A stretch of 64,000 nucleotides of DNA from Halichondria panicea. Taxonomy: Eukaryota; Porifera; Demospongiae; Suberitida; Halichondriidae. Positions 11,301 through 22,705 of this stretch are shown one piece after another. The first letter of the stretch is position 1, and each line of letters opens with the position of its first letter. The notes beneath the pieces were generated by a model. It saw nothing but the letters and a program-made list of their open reading frames with translations. It searched no databases and was not told the origin of the DNA. The position numbers were made by a program, and so were the translations under genes. The stretch lies in contig NC_087377.1 in assembly GCF_963675165.1 (NCBI RefSeq), forward strand, positions 375,001 through 439,000, written 5' to 3'.

Positions 11301-14300
11301 CTAGCAATAGTTTTACGTTCCCATGAGTGGGTTCAATTCACTAGCAATAGTTTTGCGTTCCCGTGAGTGGGTTCAATTCACTAGCAATAGTTTTGCGTTC
11401 CCGTGAGTGGGTTCAATTCACTAGCAATAGTTTTGCGTTCCCGTGAGTGGGTTCAATTCACTAGCAATAGTTTTACTTTCCCTTGAGTGGGTTCAATTCA
11501 CTAGCAATAGTTTTACGTTCCCGTAAGTGGGTTCAATTCACTAGCAATAGTTTTACTTTCCCTTGAGTGGGTTCAATTCACTAGCAATAGTTTTAAGTTG
11601 CCGTGAGTGCATGGGTTCACTTCACTAGCAATAGTTTTACGTTCCCGTGAGTGGGTTCAATTCACTAGCAATAGTTTTACTTTCCCTTGAGTGGGTTCAA
11701 TTCACTAGCAATAGTTTTACGTTCCCGTGAGTGGGTTCAATTCACTAGCAATAGTTTTACTTTCCCTTGAGTGGGTTCAATTCACTAGCAATAGTTTTAA
11801 GTTGCTGTGAGTGCATGGGTTCAATTCACTAGCAATAGTTTTACGTTCCCTTGAGTGGGTTCAATTCACTAGCAATAGTTTTGCGTTCCCGTGAGTGGGT
11901 TCAATTCACTAGCAATAGTTTTACGTTCCCTTGAGTGGGTTCAATTCACTAGCAATAGTTTTGCGTTCCCGTGAGTGGGTTCAATTCACTAGCAATAGTT
12001 TTGCGTTCCCGTGAGTGGGTTCAATTCACTAGCAATAGTTTTACGTTCCCGTGAGTGGGTTCAATTCACTAGCAATAGTTTTAAGTTGCCGTGAGTGGGT
12101 TCAATTCACTAGCAATAGTTTTACGTTCCCATGAGTGGGTTCAATTCACTAGCAATAGTTTTGCGTTCCCGTGAGTGGGTTCAATTCACTAGCAATAGTT
12201 TTACTTTCCCTTGAGTGGGTTCAATTCACTAGCAATAGTTTTAAGTTGCCGTGAGTGCATGGGTTCACTTCACTAGCAATAGTTTTACGTTCCCGTGAGT
12301 GGGTTCAATTCACTAGCAATAGTTTTACGTTCCCTTGAGTGGGTTCAATTCACTAGCAATAGTTTTGCGTTCCCGTGAGTGGGTTCAATTCACTAGCAAT
12401 AGTTTTGCGTTCCCGTGAGTGGGTTCAATTCACTAGCAAGAGTTTTACGTTCCCGTGAGTGGGTTCAATTCACTAGCAATAGTTTTAAGTTGCCGTGAGT
12501 GGGTTCAATTCACTAGCAATAGTTTTACGTTCCCTTGAGTGGGTTCAATTCACTAGCAATAGTTTTGCGTTCCCGTGAGTGGGTTCAATTCACTAGCAAT
12601 AGTTTTACTTTCCCTTGAGTGGGTTCAATTCACTAGCAATAGTTTTACGTTCCCGTGAGTGGGTTCAATTCACTAGCAATAGTTTTACTTTCCCTTGAGT
12701 GGGTTCAATTCACTAGCAATAGTTTTAAGTTGCCGTGAGTGCATGGGTTCACTTTACTAGCAATAGTTTTACGTTCTCGTGAGTGGGTTCAATTCACTAG
12801 CAATAGTTTTACTTTCCCTTGAGTGGGTTCAATTCACTAGCAATAGTTTTGCGTTCCTGTGAGTGGGTTCAATTCACTAGCAATAGTTTTACTTTCCCTT
12901 GAGTGGGTTCAATTCACTAGCAATAGTTTTAAGTTGCCGTGAGTGGGTTCAATTCACTAGCAATAGTTTTACTTTCCCTTTAGTGGGTTCAATTCACTAG
13001 CAATAGTTTTAAGTTGCCGTGAGTGGGTTCAATTCACTAGCAATAGTTTTACGTTCCCTTGAGTGGGTTCAATTCACTAGCAATAGTTTTGCGTTCCCTG
13101 AGTGGGTTCAATTCACTAGCAATAGTTTTGCGTTCCCGTGAGTGGGTTCAATTCACTAGCAATAGTTTTGCGTTCCCGTGAGTGGGTTCAATTCACTAGC
13201 AATAGTTTTACGTTCCCGTGAGTGGGTTCAATTCACTAGCAATAGTTTTACTTTCCCGTGAGTGGGTTCAATTCACTAGCAATTGTTTTACGTTCCCGTG
13301 AGTGGGTTCAATTAACTAGCAATAGTTTTACGTTCCCGTGAGTGGGTTCAATTCACTAGCAATAGTTTTACTTTCCTGTGAGTGGGTTCAATTCACTAGC
13401 AATAGTTTTACGTTCCCGTGAGTTGGTTCAATTCACTAGCAATAGTTTTGCGTTCTTGTGAGTGGGTTCAATTCACTAGCAATAGTTTTGCGTTCCCGTG
13501 AGTGGGTTCAATTCACTAGCAATAGTTTTACGTTCCCGTGAGTGGGTTCAATTCACTTGCAATAGTTTTAAGTTGCCGTGAGTGGGTTCAATTCACTAGC
13601 AATAGTTTTAAGTTGCCGTGAGTGCATGGGTTCACTTCACTAGCAATAGTTTTACGTTCCCTTGAGTGGGTTCAATTCACTAGCAATAGTTTTACGTTCC
13701 CGTGAGTGGGTTCAATTCACTAGCAATAGTTTTGCGTTCCCGTGAGTGGGTTCAATTCACTAGCAATAGTTTTACTTTCCCTTGAGTGGGTTCAATTCAC
13801 TAGCAATAGTTTTACGTTCCCGTGAGTGAGTTCAATTCACTAGCAATAGTTTTACTTTCCCTTGAGTGGGTTCAATTCACTAGCAATAGTTTTAAGTTGC
13901 CGTGAGTGCATGGGTTCACTTCACTAGCAATAGTTTTACGTTCCCGTGAGTGGGTTCAATTCACTAGCAATAGTTTTACGTTCCCGTGAGTGGGTTCAAT
14001 TCACTAGCAATAGTTTTGCGTTCCCGTGAGTGGGTTCAATTCACTAGCAATAGTTTTACTTTTCCTTGAGTGGGTTCAATTCACTAGCAATAGTTTTACG
14101 TTCCCGTGAGTGAGTTCAATTCACTAGCAATAGTTTTACTTTCCCTTGAGTGGGTTCAATTCACTAGCAATAGTTTTAAGTTGCCGTGAGTGCATGGGTT
14201 CACTTCACTAGCAATAGTTTTACGTTCCCGTGAGTGGGTTCAATTCACTAGCAATAGTTTTACGTTCCCTTGAGTGGGTTCAATTCACTAGCAATAGTTT

Positions 14301-16355
14301 TGCGTTCCCGTGAGTGGGTTCAATTCACTATAGCAATAGTTTTAAGTTGCGTGAGTGGGTTCAATTCACTAGCAATAGTTTTGCGTTCCCGTGAGTGGGT
14401 TCAATTCACTAGCAATAGTTTTGCGTTCCCGTGAGTGGGTTCAATTCACTAGCAATAGTTTTGCGTTCCCGTGAGTGGGTTCAATTCACTAACAATAGTT
14501 TTACTTTCCCTTGAGTGGGTTCAATTCACTAGCAATAGTTTTACGTTCCCGTAAGTGGGTTCAATTCACTAGCAATAGTTTTACTTTCCCTTGAGTGGGT
14601 TCAATTCACTAGCAATAGTTTTAAGTTGCCGTGAGTGCATGGGTTCACTTCACTAGCAATAGTTTTACGTTCCCGTGAGTGGGTTCAATTCACTAGCAAT
14701 AGTTTTACTTTCCCTTGAGTGGGTTCAATTCACTAGCAATAGTTTTACGTTCCCGTGAGTGGGTTCAATTCACTAGCAATAGTTTTACTTTCCCTTGAGT
14801 GGGTTCAATTCACTAGCAATAGTTTTAAGTTGCCGTGAGTGCATGGGTTCACTTCACTAGCAATAGTTTTACGTTCCCGTGAGTGGGTTCAATTCACTAG
14901 CAATAGTTTTATGTTCCCTTGAGTGGGTTCAATTCACTAGCAATAGTTTTGCGTTCCCTGAGTGGGTTCAATTCACTAGCAATAGTTTTGCGTTCCCGAG
15001 AGTGGGTTCAATTCACTAGCAATAGTTTTACTTTCCCTTGAGTGGGTTCAATTCACTAGCAATAGTTTTACGTTCCCGTTAGTGGGTTCAATTAACTAGC
15101 AATAGTTTTACGTTCCCGTGAGTGGGTTCAATTCACTAGCAATAGTTTTACTTTCCTGTGAGTGGGTTCAATTCACTAGCAATAGTTTTACGTTCCCGTG
15201 AGTGGGTTCAATTCACTAGCAATAGTTTTGCGTTCTTGTGAGTGGGTTCAATTCACTAGCAATAGTTTTGCGTTCCCGTGAGTGGGTTCAATTCACTAGC
15301 AATAGTTTTACGTTCCCTTGAGTGGGTTCAATTCACTAGCAATAGTTTTGCGTTCCCTGAGTGGGTTCAATTCACTAGCAATAGTTTTGCGTTCCCGTGA
15401 GTGGGTTCAATTCACTAGCAATAGTTTTGCGTTCCCGTGAGTGGGTTCAATTCACTAGCAATAGTTTTGCGTTCCCGAGAGTGGGTTCAATTCACTAGCA
15501 ATAGTTTTACTTTCCCTTGAGTGGGTTCAATTCACTAGCAATAGTTTTACGTTCCCGTGAGTGGGTTCAATTAACTAGCAATAGTTTTACGTTCCCGTGA
15601 GTGGGTTCAATTCACTAGCAATAGTTTTACTTTCCTGTGAGTGGGTTCAATTCACTAGCAATAGTTTTACGTTCCCGTGAGTGGGTTCAATTCACTAGCA
15701 ATAGTTTTGCGTTCTTGTGAGTGGGTTCAATTCACTAGCAATAGTTTTGCGTTCCCGTGAGTGGGTTCAATTCACTAGCAATAGTTTTACGTTCCCGTGA
15801 GTGGGTTCAATTCACTAGCAATAGTTTTAAGTTGCCGTGAGTGGGTTCAATTCAATAGCAATAGTTTTAAGTTGCCGTGAGTGCATGGGTTCACTTCACT
15901 AGCAATAGTTTTACGTTCCCGTGAGTGGGTTCAATTCACTAGCAATAGTTTTACGTTCCCTTGAGTGGGTTCAATTCACTAGCAATAGTTTTGCGTTCCC
16001 GTGAGTGGGTTCAATTCACTAGCAATAGTTTTGCGTTCCCGTGAGTGGGTTCAATTCACTAGCAATAGTTTTACGTTCCCGTGAGTGGGTTCAATTCACT
16101 AGCAATAATTTTACGTTCCCGTGAGTGCATGGGTTCAATTCACTAGCAATAGTTTTACGTTCCCGTGAGTGGGTTCAATTCACTAGCAATAGTTTTACGT
16201 TCCCGTGAGTGGGTTCAATTCACTAGCAATAGTTTTACGTTCCCGTGAGTGGGTTCAATTCACTAGCAATAGTTTTACGTTCCCGTGAGTGGGTTCAATT
16301 CACTAGCAATAGTTTTGCGTTCCCGTGAATGGGTTCAATTCACTGACAATAGTTT
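5372..16355 (+). repeat. Giant 40-bp minisatellite array 1 (about 270 units)
   Basis: Head-to-tail units of 40 bp have the core GTGAGTGGGTTCAATTCAC followed by TAGCAATAGTTTT. Variants include 33-bp units that lack seven bases (AGTGGTCACTAG) and 44-bp units with an added GCAT (GTGCATGGGTTCACTTCAC). The first 1.8 kb mixes GTGGGTGGG and 33-bp units, as array 2 does. From about 7.2 kb the array is dominated by ACTTTCCCTTGAG, AAGTTGCCGTGAG and 44-bp variants that array 2 lacks. Higher-order repeats are visible: blocks shifted by 1,612 bp (7,921 to 9,533; 8,091 to 9,703) and by 812 bp (9,533 to 10,345; 9,703 to 10,515). The array probably lies in an intron of the orphan plus-strand gene. Confidence 0.97.
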
Positions 16356-16500
16356 TGGTTTTTGCGCTGTACTCCCCCCTTGCATGTGTGACTGTTTTTT
16401 GTAGTTTGTGCTTTTTGCGCTGTGCTCCTCCCTTGCAGCTGTGACTGTGTTTTGTAGTTTGTGCTTTTTGCGCTGTACTCCCCACACTCACACACACACA
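16356..16500 (+). repeat. 53-bp tandem repeat flanking array 1, about 2.6 units
   Basis: Units contain TTTTTGCGCTGTACTCCCCC and TGTTTTGTAGTTTGTGC. The same repeat, four units, abuts array 2 at 62,241-62,456. It is followed by a short CA run at 16,488-16,507. Confidence 0.85.
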
Positions 16501-16507
16501 CACACAG

Positions 16508-17353
16508 TGAAGGAGCCTCCATCACAACGCCAGCGATATTTCCATAGTCATGATGAGGTACGCTAGGGGGTGTGGTCTCAGCTTGTGTGTGGGTGTGTGT
16601 GTAACTGTACATTATGCTGCATGTGAAATTGTCGTGTACTATAATTATATAAATACGACCACTTTCCCTCATCCCCCATTTCTCTGTAGACACGCTGTTT
16701 CTTATAATCATGGACACTGATGGGATAAGTTGAAGATAATTATTGTCAAGAAAGTAAACACAAGCCCGGCCCGTTACCAAGGAAACATGACAACATTGAT
16801 CATCATTGAAAATTTTTAGCCTATGCAGTCATAAAAATTAATATTGTTGTATTTTTTAATCTCTACTGCTAAAAATTAATTATGACCAAGAGTGCATGCG
16901 CTCTTGTTATGACATAATAATAATTATTACAATAAAAGTGGTAAAGATCATTAACTATATAAGTAAGTAAGAATTATGTGCTTACAGTCTCCATGAGAAC
17001 CAGTGTCCTCTCACGAGATCTGATCTACTAGCCACACCCTTAACCACTAGGCCACACCCATTCTTCACCAATCTGTGTATTATCAGGAGCTCATAAATAA
17101 GTTTAATTTTGATGACGGCTCTCTTCTGATGCTACACAGTTACAATACATTTATCATTGATAACATAGCTGGCATGTGCAATTGTGTGGACAGACATTGA
17201 CTCAACAAAGCATTCACATCAGGTATAATTATGGTGGATAGAGTGCTAGTAGTCACGGCCACACAAACACTAGCTAGTATAATTGATAAAGAACAAAAAT
17301 TAATAATTAAAAAATTAATACCAGCAGTCACAGTTTATAATGGCTAGAGGACA
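16508..17353. other. Mostly non-coding interval downstream of array 1
   Basis: An acceptor-like (CA)nCAG at about 16,496 is followed by an open stretch to a GTACGC donor-like site at 16,554. One frame reads KEPPSQRQRYFHSHDE, but that frame does not match the phase of orphan exon 2. The rest is AT-rich with TAATTATTA strings and nothing recognisable. Confidence 0.4.
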
Positions 17354-17542
17354 TTGTCAGGTTAGAGTCACTTGCAGTCTTCCCTTGAGGTCCTCAGCAA
17401 TGTCAGCTCTACTGATAACGGGAGACTCTAGAACTGTCAACAAGTCCTCCAGTTGTGGACCACCTTGCAACCACTCTACGAGCATGTGTGTGAAACACTT
17501 GGTGACACTGTTGGGTCTTCTGGCATTCTCCTCAGCTATCAC
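17354..17542 (-). CDS. Terminal exon of a death-domain protein (isolated)
   Basis: After a TGCAG acceptor the frame is open for 62 codons to TGA. It encodes the second half of a death domain: CFTHMLVEWLQ (helix 4), LEDLLTVLESPVISRADIAE (helices 5-6) and a short tail. It is phase 0 and closely matches the last exon of the two-death-domain gene at 25,650-25,462 (CFTKLLEQWL, SPVISRGDIAQQ). Death domains mediate homotypic assembly in apoptosis and innate immune signalling (family knowledge). The partner first-half exon was not found upstream, where three transposon-like elements fill 17.6-22.7 kb, so this may be a stranded exon or the end of a gene with long introns. Confidence 0.6.
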
Positions 17543-17606
17543 CTGCAGTGTACATTGTTATTATAATGACATCATTCTGCACTATCCAAGTTCTACGGTA
17601 TAATTA

Positions 17607-18987
17607 TGTGACAGGGCCTAGGAAAACCCCCCTTAACGTGGCACTAATTAAATTAAGCTATAAGCCAATTTAGTAGAAATGAAAAACATGGGCAAAAAAT
17701 TTTTTTTTTCACAGGTGCTAACTTCAACCCTTCCTCTACCTACCTGTAAAAATTTGGGTCTCTACAAAGCTTTAAACAGGTCAAGCGCGGACGTTGAAGA
17801 AACTCACCAAACGTTCATTTTTATAATGAAATTTACTGTCTACGTGAGGGGAAATTCCCTGGGAATTTCCCTATTATTGTTAATTATTTTTAACAAATAA
17901 AAGAGGACAACTTGTAAAGACTATTTCATCAGCCCAGTACTTACAATCATCAAGAGGAGCCAGGTATATTATAGCTCCACTTCTTAACAAACATAATTTA
18001 GCAACAGAAATAGATTAGAAAGAGCAGCTATCTAGCTAGCTAGCTTGGCGTAGATCCACTCTTGTTTCTTTAGATGTACGTATCCCGTGCCACTTATCCT
18101 CATAAACACTCCATAACAACCTACAGATAGTAGTAAGTTAAGATAGACACAATATCAATGTCACTTACATTCTAGCCAATAGACAAGCGTTTCTTAGGCC
18201 TCTGACACTTACCACCACCTGGGGGAACCATCAATATAAATGTTATACGACAATTCCACGCAGTTTCCTGGGCCCTCCATGATGTGATCACCCATCCCAT
18301 CAGGCCTGTTACTACTAAGCACAATGGCAGTGATACCAGTACTAAATTAAAGGAGGAAAGCTTCTTATAAGGCTACTAATAAGTTGGATCAAGCCTTAGA
18401 TCGATACGGACGAATACTAAGTGAAAGACTACCTATAATAGATCACTTAGGCTTCCTTTAAGCTGTATGAAGGACAGAGACACTTTCTGTAGGCTCCATA
18501 CAAGTGAGGGATCTTTTATAAGACTGATACATTACACAGATAATAAGTACAAGCTTATAACAAGACATGAGAGCTTACCATTAGAGCGACGGCAGTCTTT
18601 GCCTCTTTATTTCTTCGAAGATCCTTCCTAGGTGCCAAGCAATCCAGCTACATAGCTATACTAGCTAGCTAGAGAGTCCTAGAACGCCTAGCCTTCATCT
18701 AACTAACTTGTCTTCTCCAGAACATCTTTTACGAAGCTTTATGAGTATACGGAAGTGCCCGGAAGGCAATAATTGAACTTCAATTATTCATGACGTTTGA
18801 GCGTTTTACTCAAGAGGGCGTTGCAATACCTTCGTAGCGTTCCCTCGAACATATCTCCGGATAGAAAATAGCTAGGAGGTCGATCTTGGTATCATTTTGA
18901 AGCTTAGAGAACGCTTTATCTGATTCAACAATAAAAATAAACTGGGGTATACCCGCGTTAAGGGGTGTTTTCCTAGGCCCTGTCACA
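17607..18987. mobile_element. TIR DNA transposon, non-autonomous, TA-flanked
   Basis: The ends are inverted copies starting TGTGACAGGGCCTAGGAAAA and stay paired for about 32 bp with one mismatch. The flanks are TA on both sides, which would fit a Tc1/mariner-type TA target (inference). The 1.38-kb interior carries no transposase-like frame. It sits directly upstream of the isolated death-domain exon. Confidence 0.7.
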
Positions 18988-19372
18988 TATCGGCTGAAAT
19001 TATGAATCATGTCAAGTTAATAGTTGAAAGGAATTCAGTGGCCAACCAATTGCAACTAACATGCAATACAGCCACCCACACAACTAAAGAAACAAAACTA
19101 CTAACAGGGTTTCATACAGAGGGGGGAGCCTGGGATATCCCCCCCCCTAGAAATCTGAATATTAATGATGTCATCATAAAAATGTATGACTTTTCTCCTT
19201 AAAAATGTCTACAATATCTCATTAGACAAGTGAAATTAATTTTATGCACACAAAAAACCATGCACTTCAGATAACCATTCCTCAACAATTGTTCCGGGGA
19301 AGGGCCCCAGACCCCCCTCTAGACCAAGGAACAAGTACAGCAGCCATTCAGTGTTAGGTATAGTGCCAGACC
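18988..19372. other. Intergenic, no gene seen
   Basis: No exon with supported splice sites was seen. The right part (from about 19,330) matches the right duplication block at 63,793-63,828. Confidence 0.4.
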
Positions 19373-19381
19373 ATCAAACCA

Positions 19382-20770
19382 AAGATATAGGAAGGGAAGG
19401 ATTGGCAACGGTAGAAAATTTGAAGCTATCCGTGACACGCTACGTCATTGGAATGCATCACTTTGCCTCTACTTTTGTTGCCTCCAAACTATGGCAATAA
19501 AAATAACAGAGAGAACAAGTCATTATTAACTCTGAAAGAAGTCATTGATGACAGATGCAAGTTGACATCCCAAGAATCTGCCTCATGTTAAATACTGAGA
19601 GGGATTCTCAAAGTCAACAAGAAAGAGAGAAGAAACAACACTTTAATACTTAGACAATACTGCTTGTGTTCATGTCCATTCTCACATTTGATACGAGCTC
19701 TGGGATTGTATGCACAAGAACTAGATAACATAGATAGACTGATAGTACTGTAGCCATTATCAATATTCTCTGTAACATGTTCTGTACGACATTTTATTAA
19801 TACCAAATTTTAATAAATTATCAACATTTCACAAGTCATATAAAGTTAAATTGCCATAATAAGCTGCATAATGAACTGCTACTGCTGCTACTGCTGCTAC
19901 TGCATGAAGTAGAGCTGGTGCTATACAACTGTACAGGTCTTTTGCATGTAACAAAGTCTTTCATTTCGTTTTTTAATTATGTAGCCCAAAATCAATCAAC
20001 TCTTCCTTCTTCAGCTTCATAAATTTCTTCCAGCATACTGATAGTACGATGGAGATCTAATAGTATGACTGTGTATGTGGGGAGGGGGGGGGGCATATGA
20101 ATGAGTTAGTAAAACACTGTGGCACTGACCTGGAGCTTTCTATCCCAGTTCTGTTTCTTACTATAATTATAAGCCGATAATCAGGCCTTACACACACCTC
20201 CAGTCATATTTTCTGCAACTGACAAAAATTTAAAGCACAAAACCTGTGCCAGTTGATGGACCTGACATTGATAAACACTCTCATGAAGTCAGTATAATTT
20301 TAAAAGCATGTGTGTTTCTTAAAAAGGGAGCATAAAACGTCAGATGAAATAAGCCATACTCAACACTACAACACATTCTAAATGGTATGAATAGGCGATT
20401 TTTGCCTTTCAGTAGATCAACCTACATACATACAACCAGGAAAACTTGAAGAATAGTAATATGGATGAGTACTGTTTCTTAAAAAGGGATCAAACCTTGT
20501 AAAATTGTAGTTTTTCTGTAGTAAAAAGTCTTTGTTTCTTTAGTTTTACAAACTGGCAAGATAATCTAACTCTAAATAAAGCACAACATCAGTGTAGAGG
20601 TCATGAGGCACTAAAGGAAGACCACAACAGACTTTTTCTGCTTTTCGTGGGCATTCTGGCAGGAAAACAGGCGAGTCACGGATGGTTTCATTACAAAACT
20701 GCAGAAACACATGTAAAATGATCACGTGAACCACTTCCGTTGCCAATCCTTCCTTCCTATAATATCTATG
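19382..20770. mobile_element. MULE-like TIR element with 9-bp target duplication
   Basis: The element is 1.39 kb, flanked by direct repeats ATCAAACCA at 19,373-19,381 and 20,771-20,779. The ends are inverted: AAGGATTGGCAACGG on the left and CCGTTGCCAATCCTT on the right, within about 28 bp of TIR. The unoccupied site is present once at 63,829-63,837 in the right duplication block. A 9-bp duplication is typical of Mutator-like elements (family knowledge). No transposase is encoded; GTTTCTTAAAAAGGGA recurs inside. Confidence 0.8.
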
Positions 20771-20789
20771 ATCAAACCATCATCAATAT

Positions 20790-20920
20790 ATACACAACCA
20801 TCAACCTACACAGAGCATGAGAGACTTGCCACACAACATAGCTAGCTACTCATCTGTGTGTATGCAGTTACAGTGGCTCCTCCACACACACAATCAACCT
20901 ACACAGAGAGCATGAGAGAC
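20790..20920. repeat. Short tandem repeat with ACACAGAGAGCATGAGAGAC motif
   Basis: Two imperfect units of roughly 80-90 bp, each starting near CAACCTACACAGAG and containing CATGAGAGAC and GCTCCTCCACA. The same pattern is at 63,868-64,000, confirming that the left and right blocks are paralogous here. Confidence 0.65.
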
Positions 20921-21332
20921 ACTGTACACAATGGAACTACTTATCTTTTGCTGTGAAGAGACATCCACCTACACACCATAGAAGCCAGCCATACTTATCT
21001 TTGATGTCTCCATAGCTGCACACAAAACAATCAAGAGACACTATAAATAATAGTAGTGGGCGTTGAGATCTGAGCCCCTCCCCCACATCTCCAGTCAAGC
21101 CCTGCCCCCTTCAGTAGCAATACATTATACAGTGATGAGGTTAGTAATCCTCCATGGGTCCCAGAGCAGCTGGCTTGTCTGTACCTGGGGGAGAGAGGAG
21201 ACAAAAGCAGTGAGAGAATGGAACACTAGTACAGTAGCTAGTAGGAGGAGCTGTGTGTGTGTGCATTGTGGCTGCAAGAGAACAAGCAAATGCATGGTTA
21301 CATTGAGAGCAGCAGTTCAAACAAAACCATCC
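20921..21332. other. No supported gene
   Basis: A minus-strand METSKI-like start before a GTATGG donor near 21,000 is too short to call. Nothing else is recognisable. Confidence 0.3.
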
Positions 21333-21341
21333 ACTCCACGG

Positions 21342-22696
21342 CTAGCCTCGATTCAAGGCCGATTAAAATACGGCCTGGTACCTATTGCAGGGGTGATAGT
21401 GCGCATGTGCTTCAAATTACCCAGAATATGGGTAATCGTAGCCTCGTTCCCAGGCCTTACTTTTTCTTGCTGTTGTCACTGTTCATCCATAAACATAAGA
21501 AAGACATAGTGAGGCAGCAAAGAAAGAAATGGGCGTACAGTTAAGAAAAGTAAGGCCTGGTTTGGGAAATCTCGTGATCCACAAGGATTTTTATGAACGT
21601 GGGCAATATGTAGCCCACAATCGTGACGTAAGGTATTCTCCCATGCATTCGGAGTAAGACTGTACTGAGACAACCATCAAGCTGTGCTGCAAGTCAGATC
21701 AGAGAACCAGCGTGGCCAGCTCTGGTGGCAGTAGCTACCTGCTATATGATAATGATGACTAAGCTATTCTACTATAGCATGTAGAAAGACACAAGAAAAG
21801 GTAATAGTGATAGAATCTAAACACACAATCTAGACTAGTAGATCATCTAGCTAAGCCTAAGGTATAGCTAGCTATAGTGCTTGCAAACTTCCAGTTCCAA
21901 GTCCATGTCCAGCTTGCTGCAGGCAAAGTTTTACTAGTCGTAGACCTCTGCGTGGGCAGTCCAACATCTCTAGCTCAGTATGCCCACGCTCATTTTCACC
22001 CTTCTACCACCCTACCCTCACGCGACTTCCCGATACAGGCTCTCCTTTTTCCTAACTTTACGTCTATTTCTTTCTTTATTCCTCCAATTAATACCGTATT
22101 TTATCTCATTGAACGAAAATACAGTATTTTATCTTATTGAACGATTGTGATAAAGAACAGAAAAAGGAGAGCCTGTAGAGGCTAGGGTAATCGTACTATG
22201 AACGTAAAACCTTAGTAAATTACACAGGAAATTAGTCCGTTTACTAAAAATATGTTCCGTAATACTTTATCTCTATGACTGAGTTCTGTAAAGCTGTGGC
22301 TTATGCCGTCTATTGCGTTGGTCTAGAAGGCTTGAACACTAGTTTTAAGACAGAAGAGGCTCTCATCTACGTCTAGGATGGTCCTATAGCAGGGTTGTCT
22401 TCGCAAGTAGCAGTTTGAGGCACCATACACTTCCCATAGCCTGTACAGATCCAAGGTAAGACATCCTGACCATACAACCGTCATAGAGGTAGATGAGAGC
22501 CTCTTCTGGCTTCAGACTAGTGTGAAAGCCTTCTGGAACAACGCAATAGAGAGCTAAGCTGATGTACAAAGATAGAAAAGAGATGAGAGAAAGAAAAAGG
22601 GGATTCCCCAGATTCTGGAGAATAAACTAACGCATGCAAACTATCACCCCTGCAATAGGTACCAGGCCGTATTTTAATAGGCCTGGAATCGAGGCT
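21342..22696. mobile_element. MULE-like TIR element with 9-bp target duplication and long TIRs
   Basis: Direct repeats ACTCCACGG flank the element at 21,333-21,341 and 22,697-22,705. The inverted ends pair for about 60 bp, including AAAATACGGCCTGGTACCTA and TTGCAGGGGTGATAGT. The interior lacks a transposase. It holds an inner inverted pair (22,331-22,372 against 22,488-22,535, around AGAGGCTCTCATCTAC) and a segment around 22,025-22,180 whose ends are also inverted (CAGGCTCTCCTTTTT / AAAAAGGAGAGCCTG), so smaller elements may be nested. Confidence 0.8.
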
Positions 22697-22705
22697 ACTC
22701 CACGG

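Noticed and set aside
5372-16355. CRISPR array
   Set aside because: The 40-bp units are contiguous with no unique spacers, lie in eukaryotic DNA and have no cas genes.
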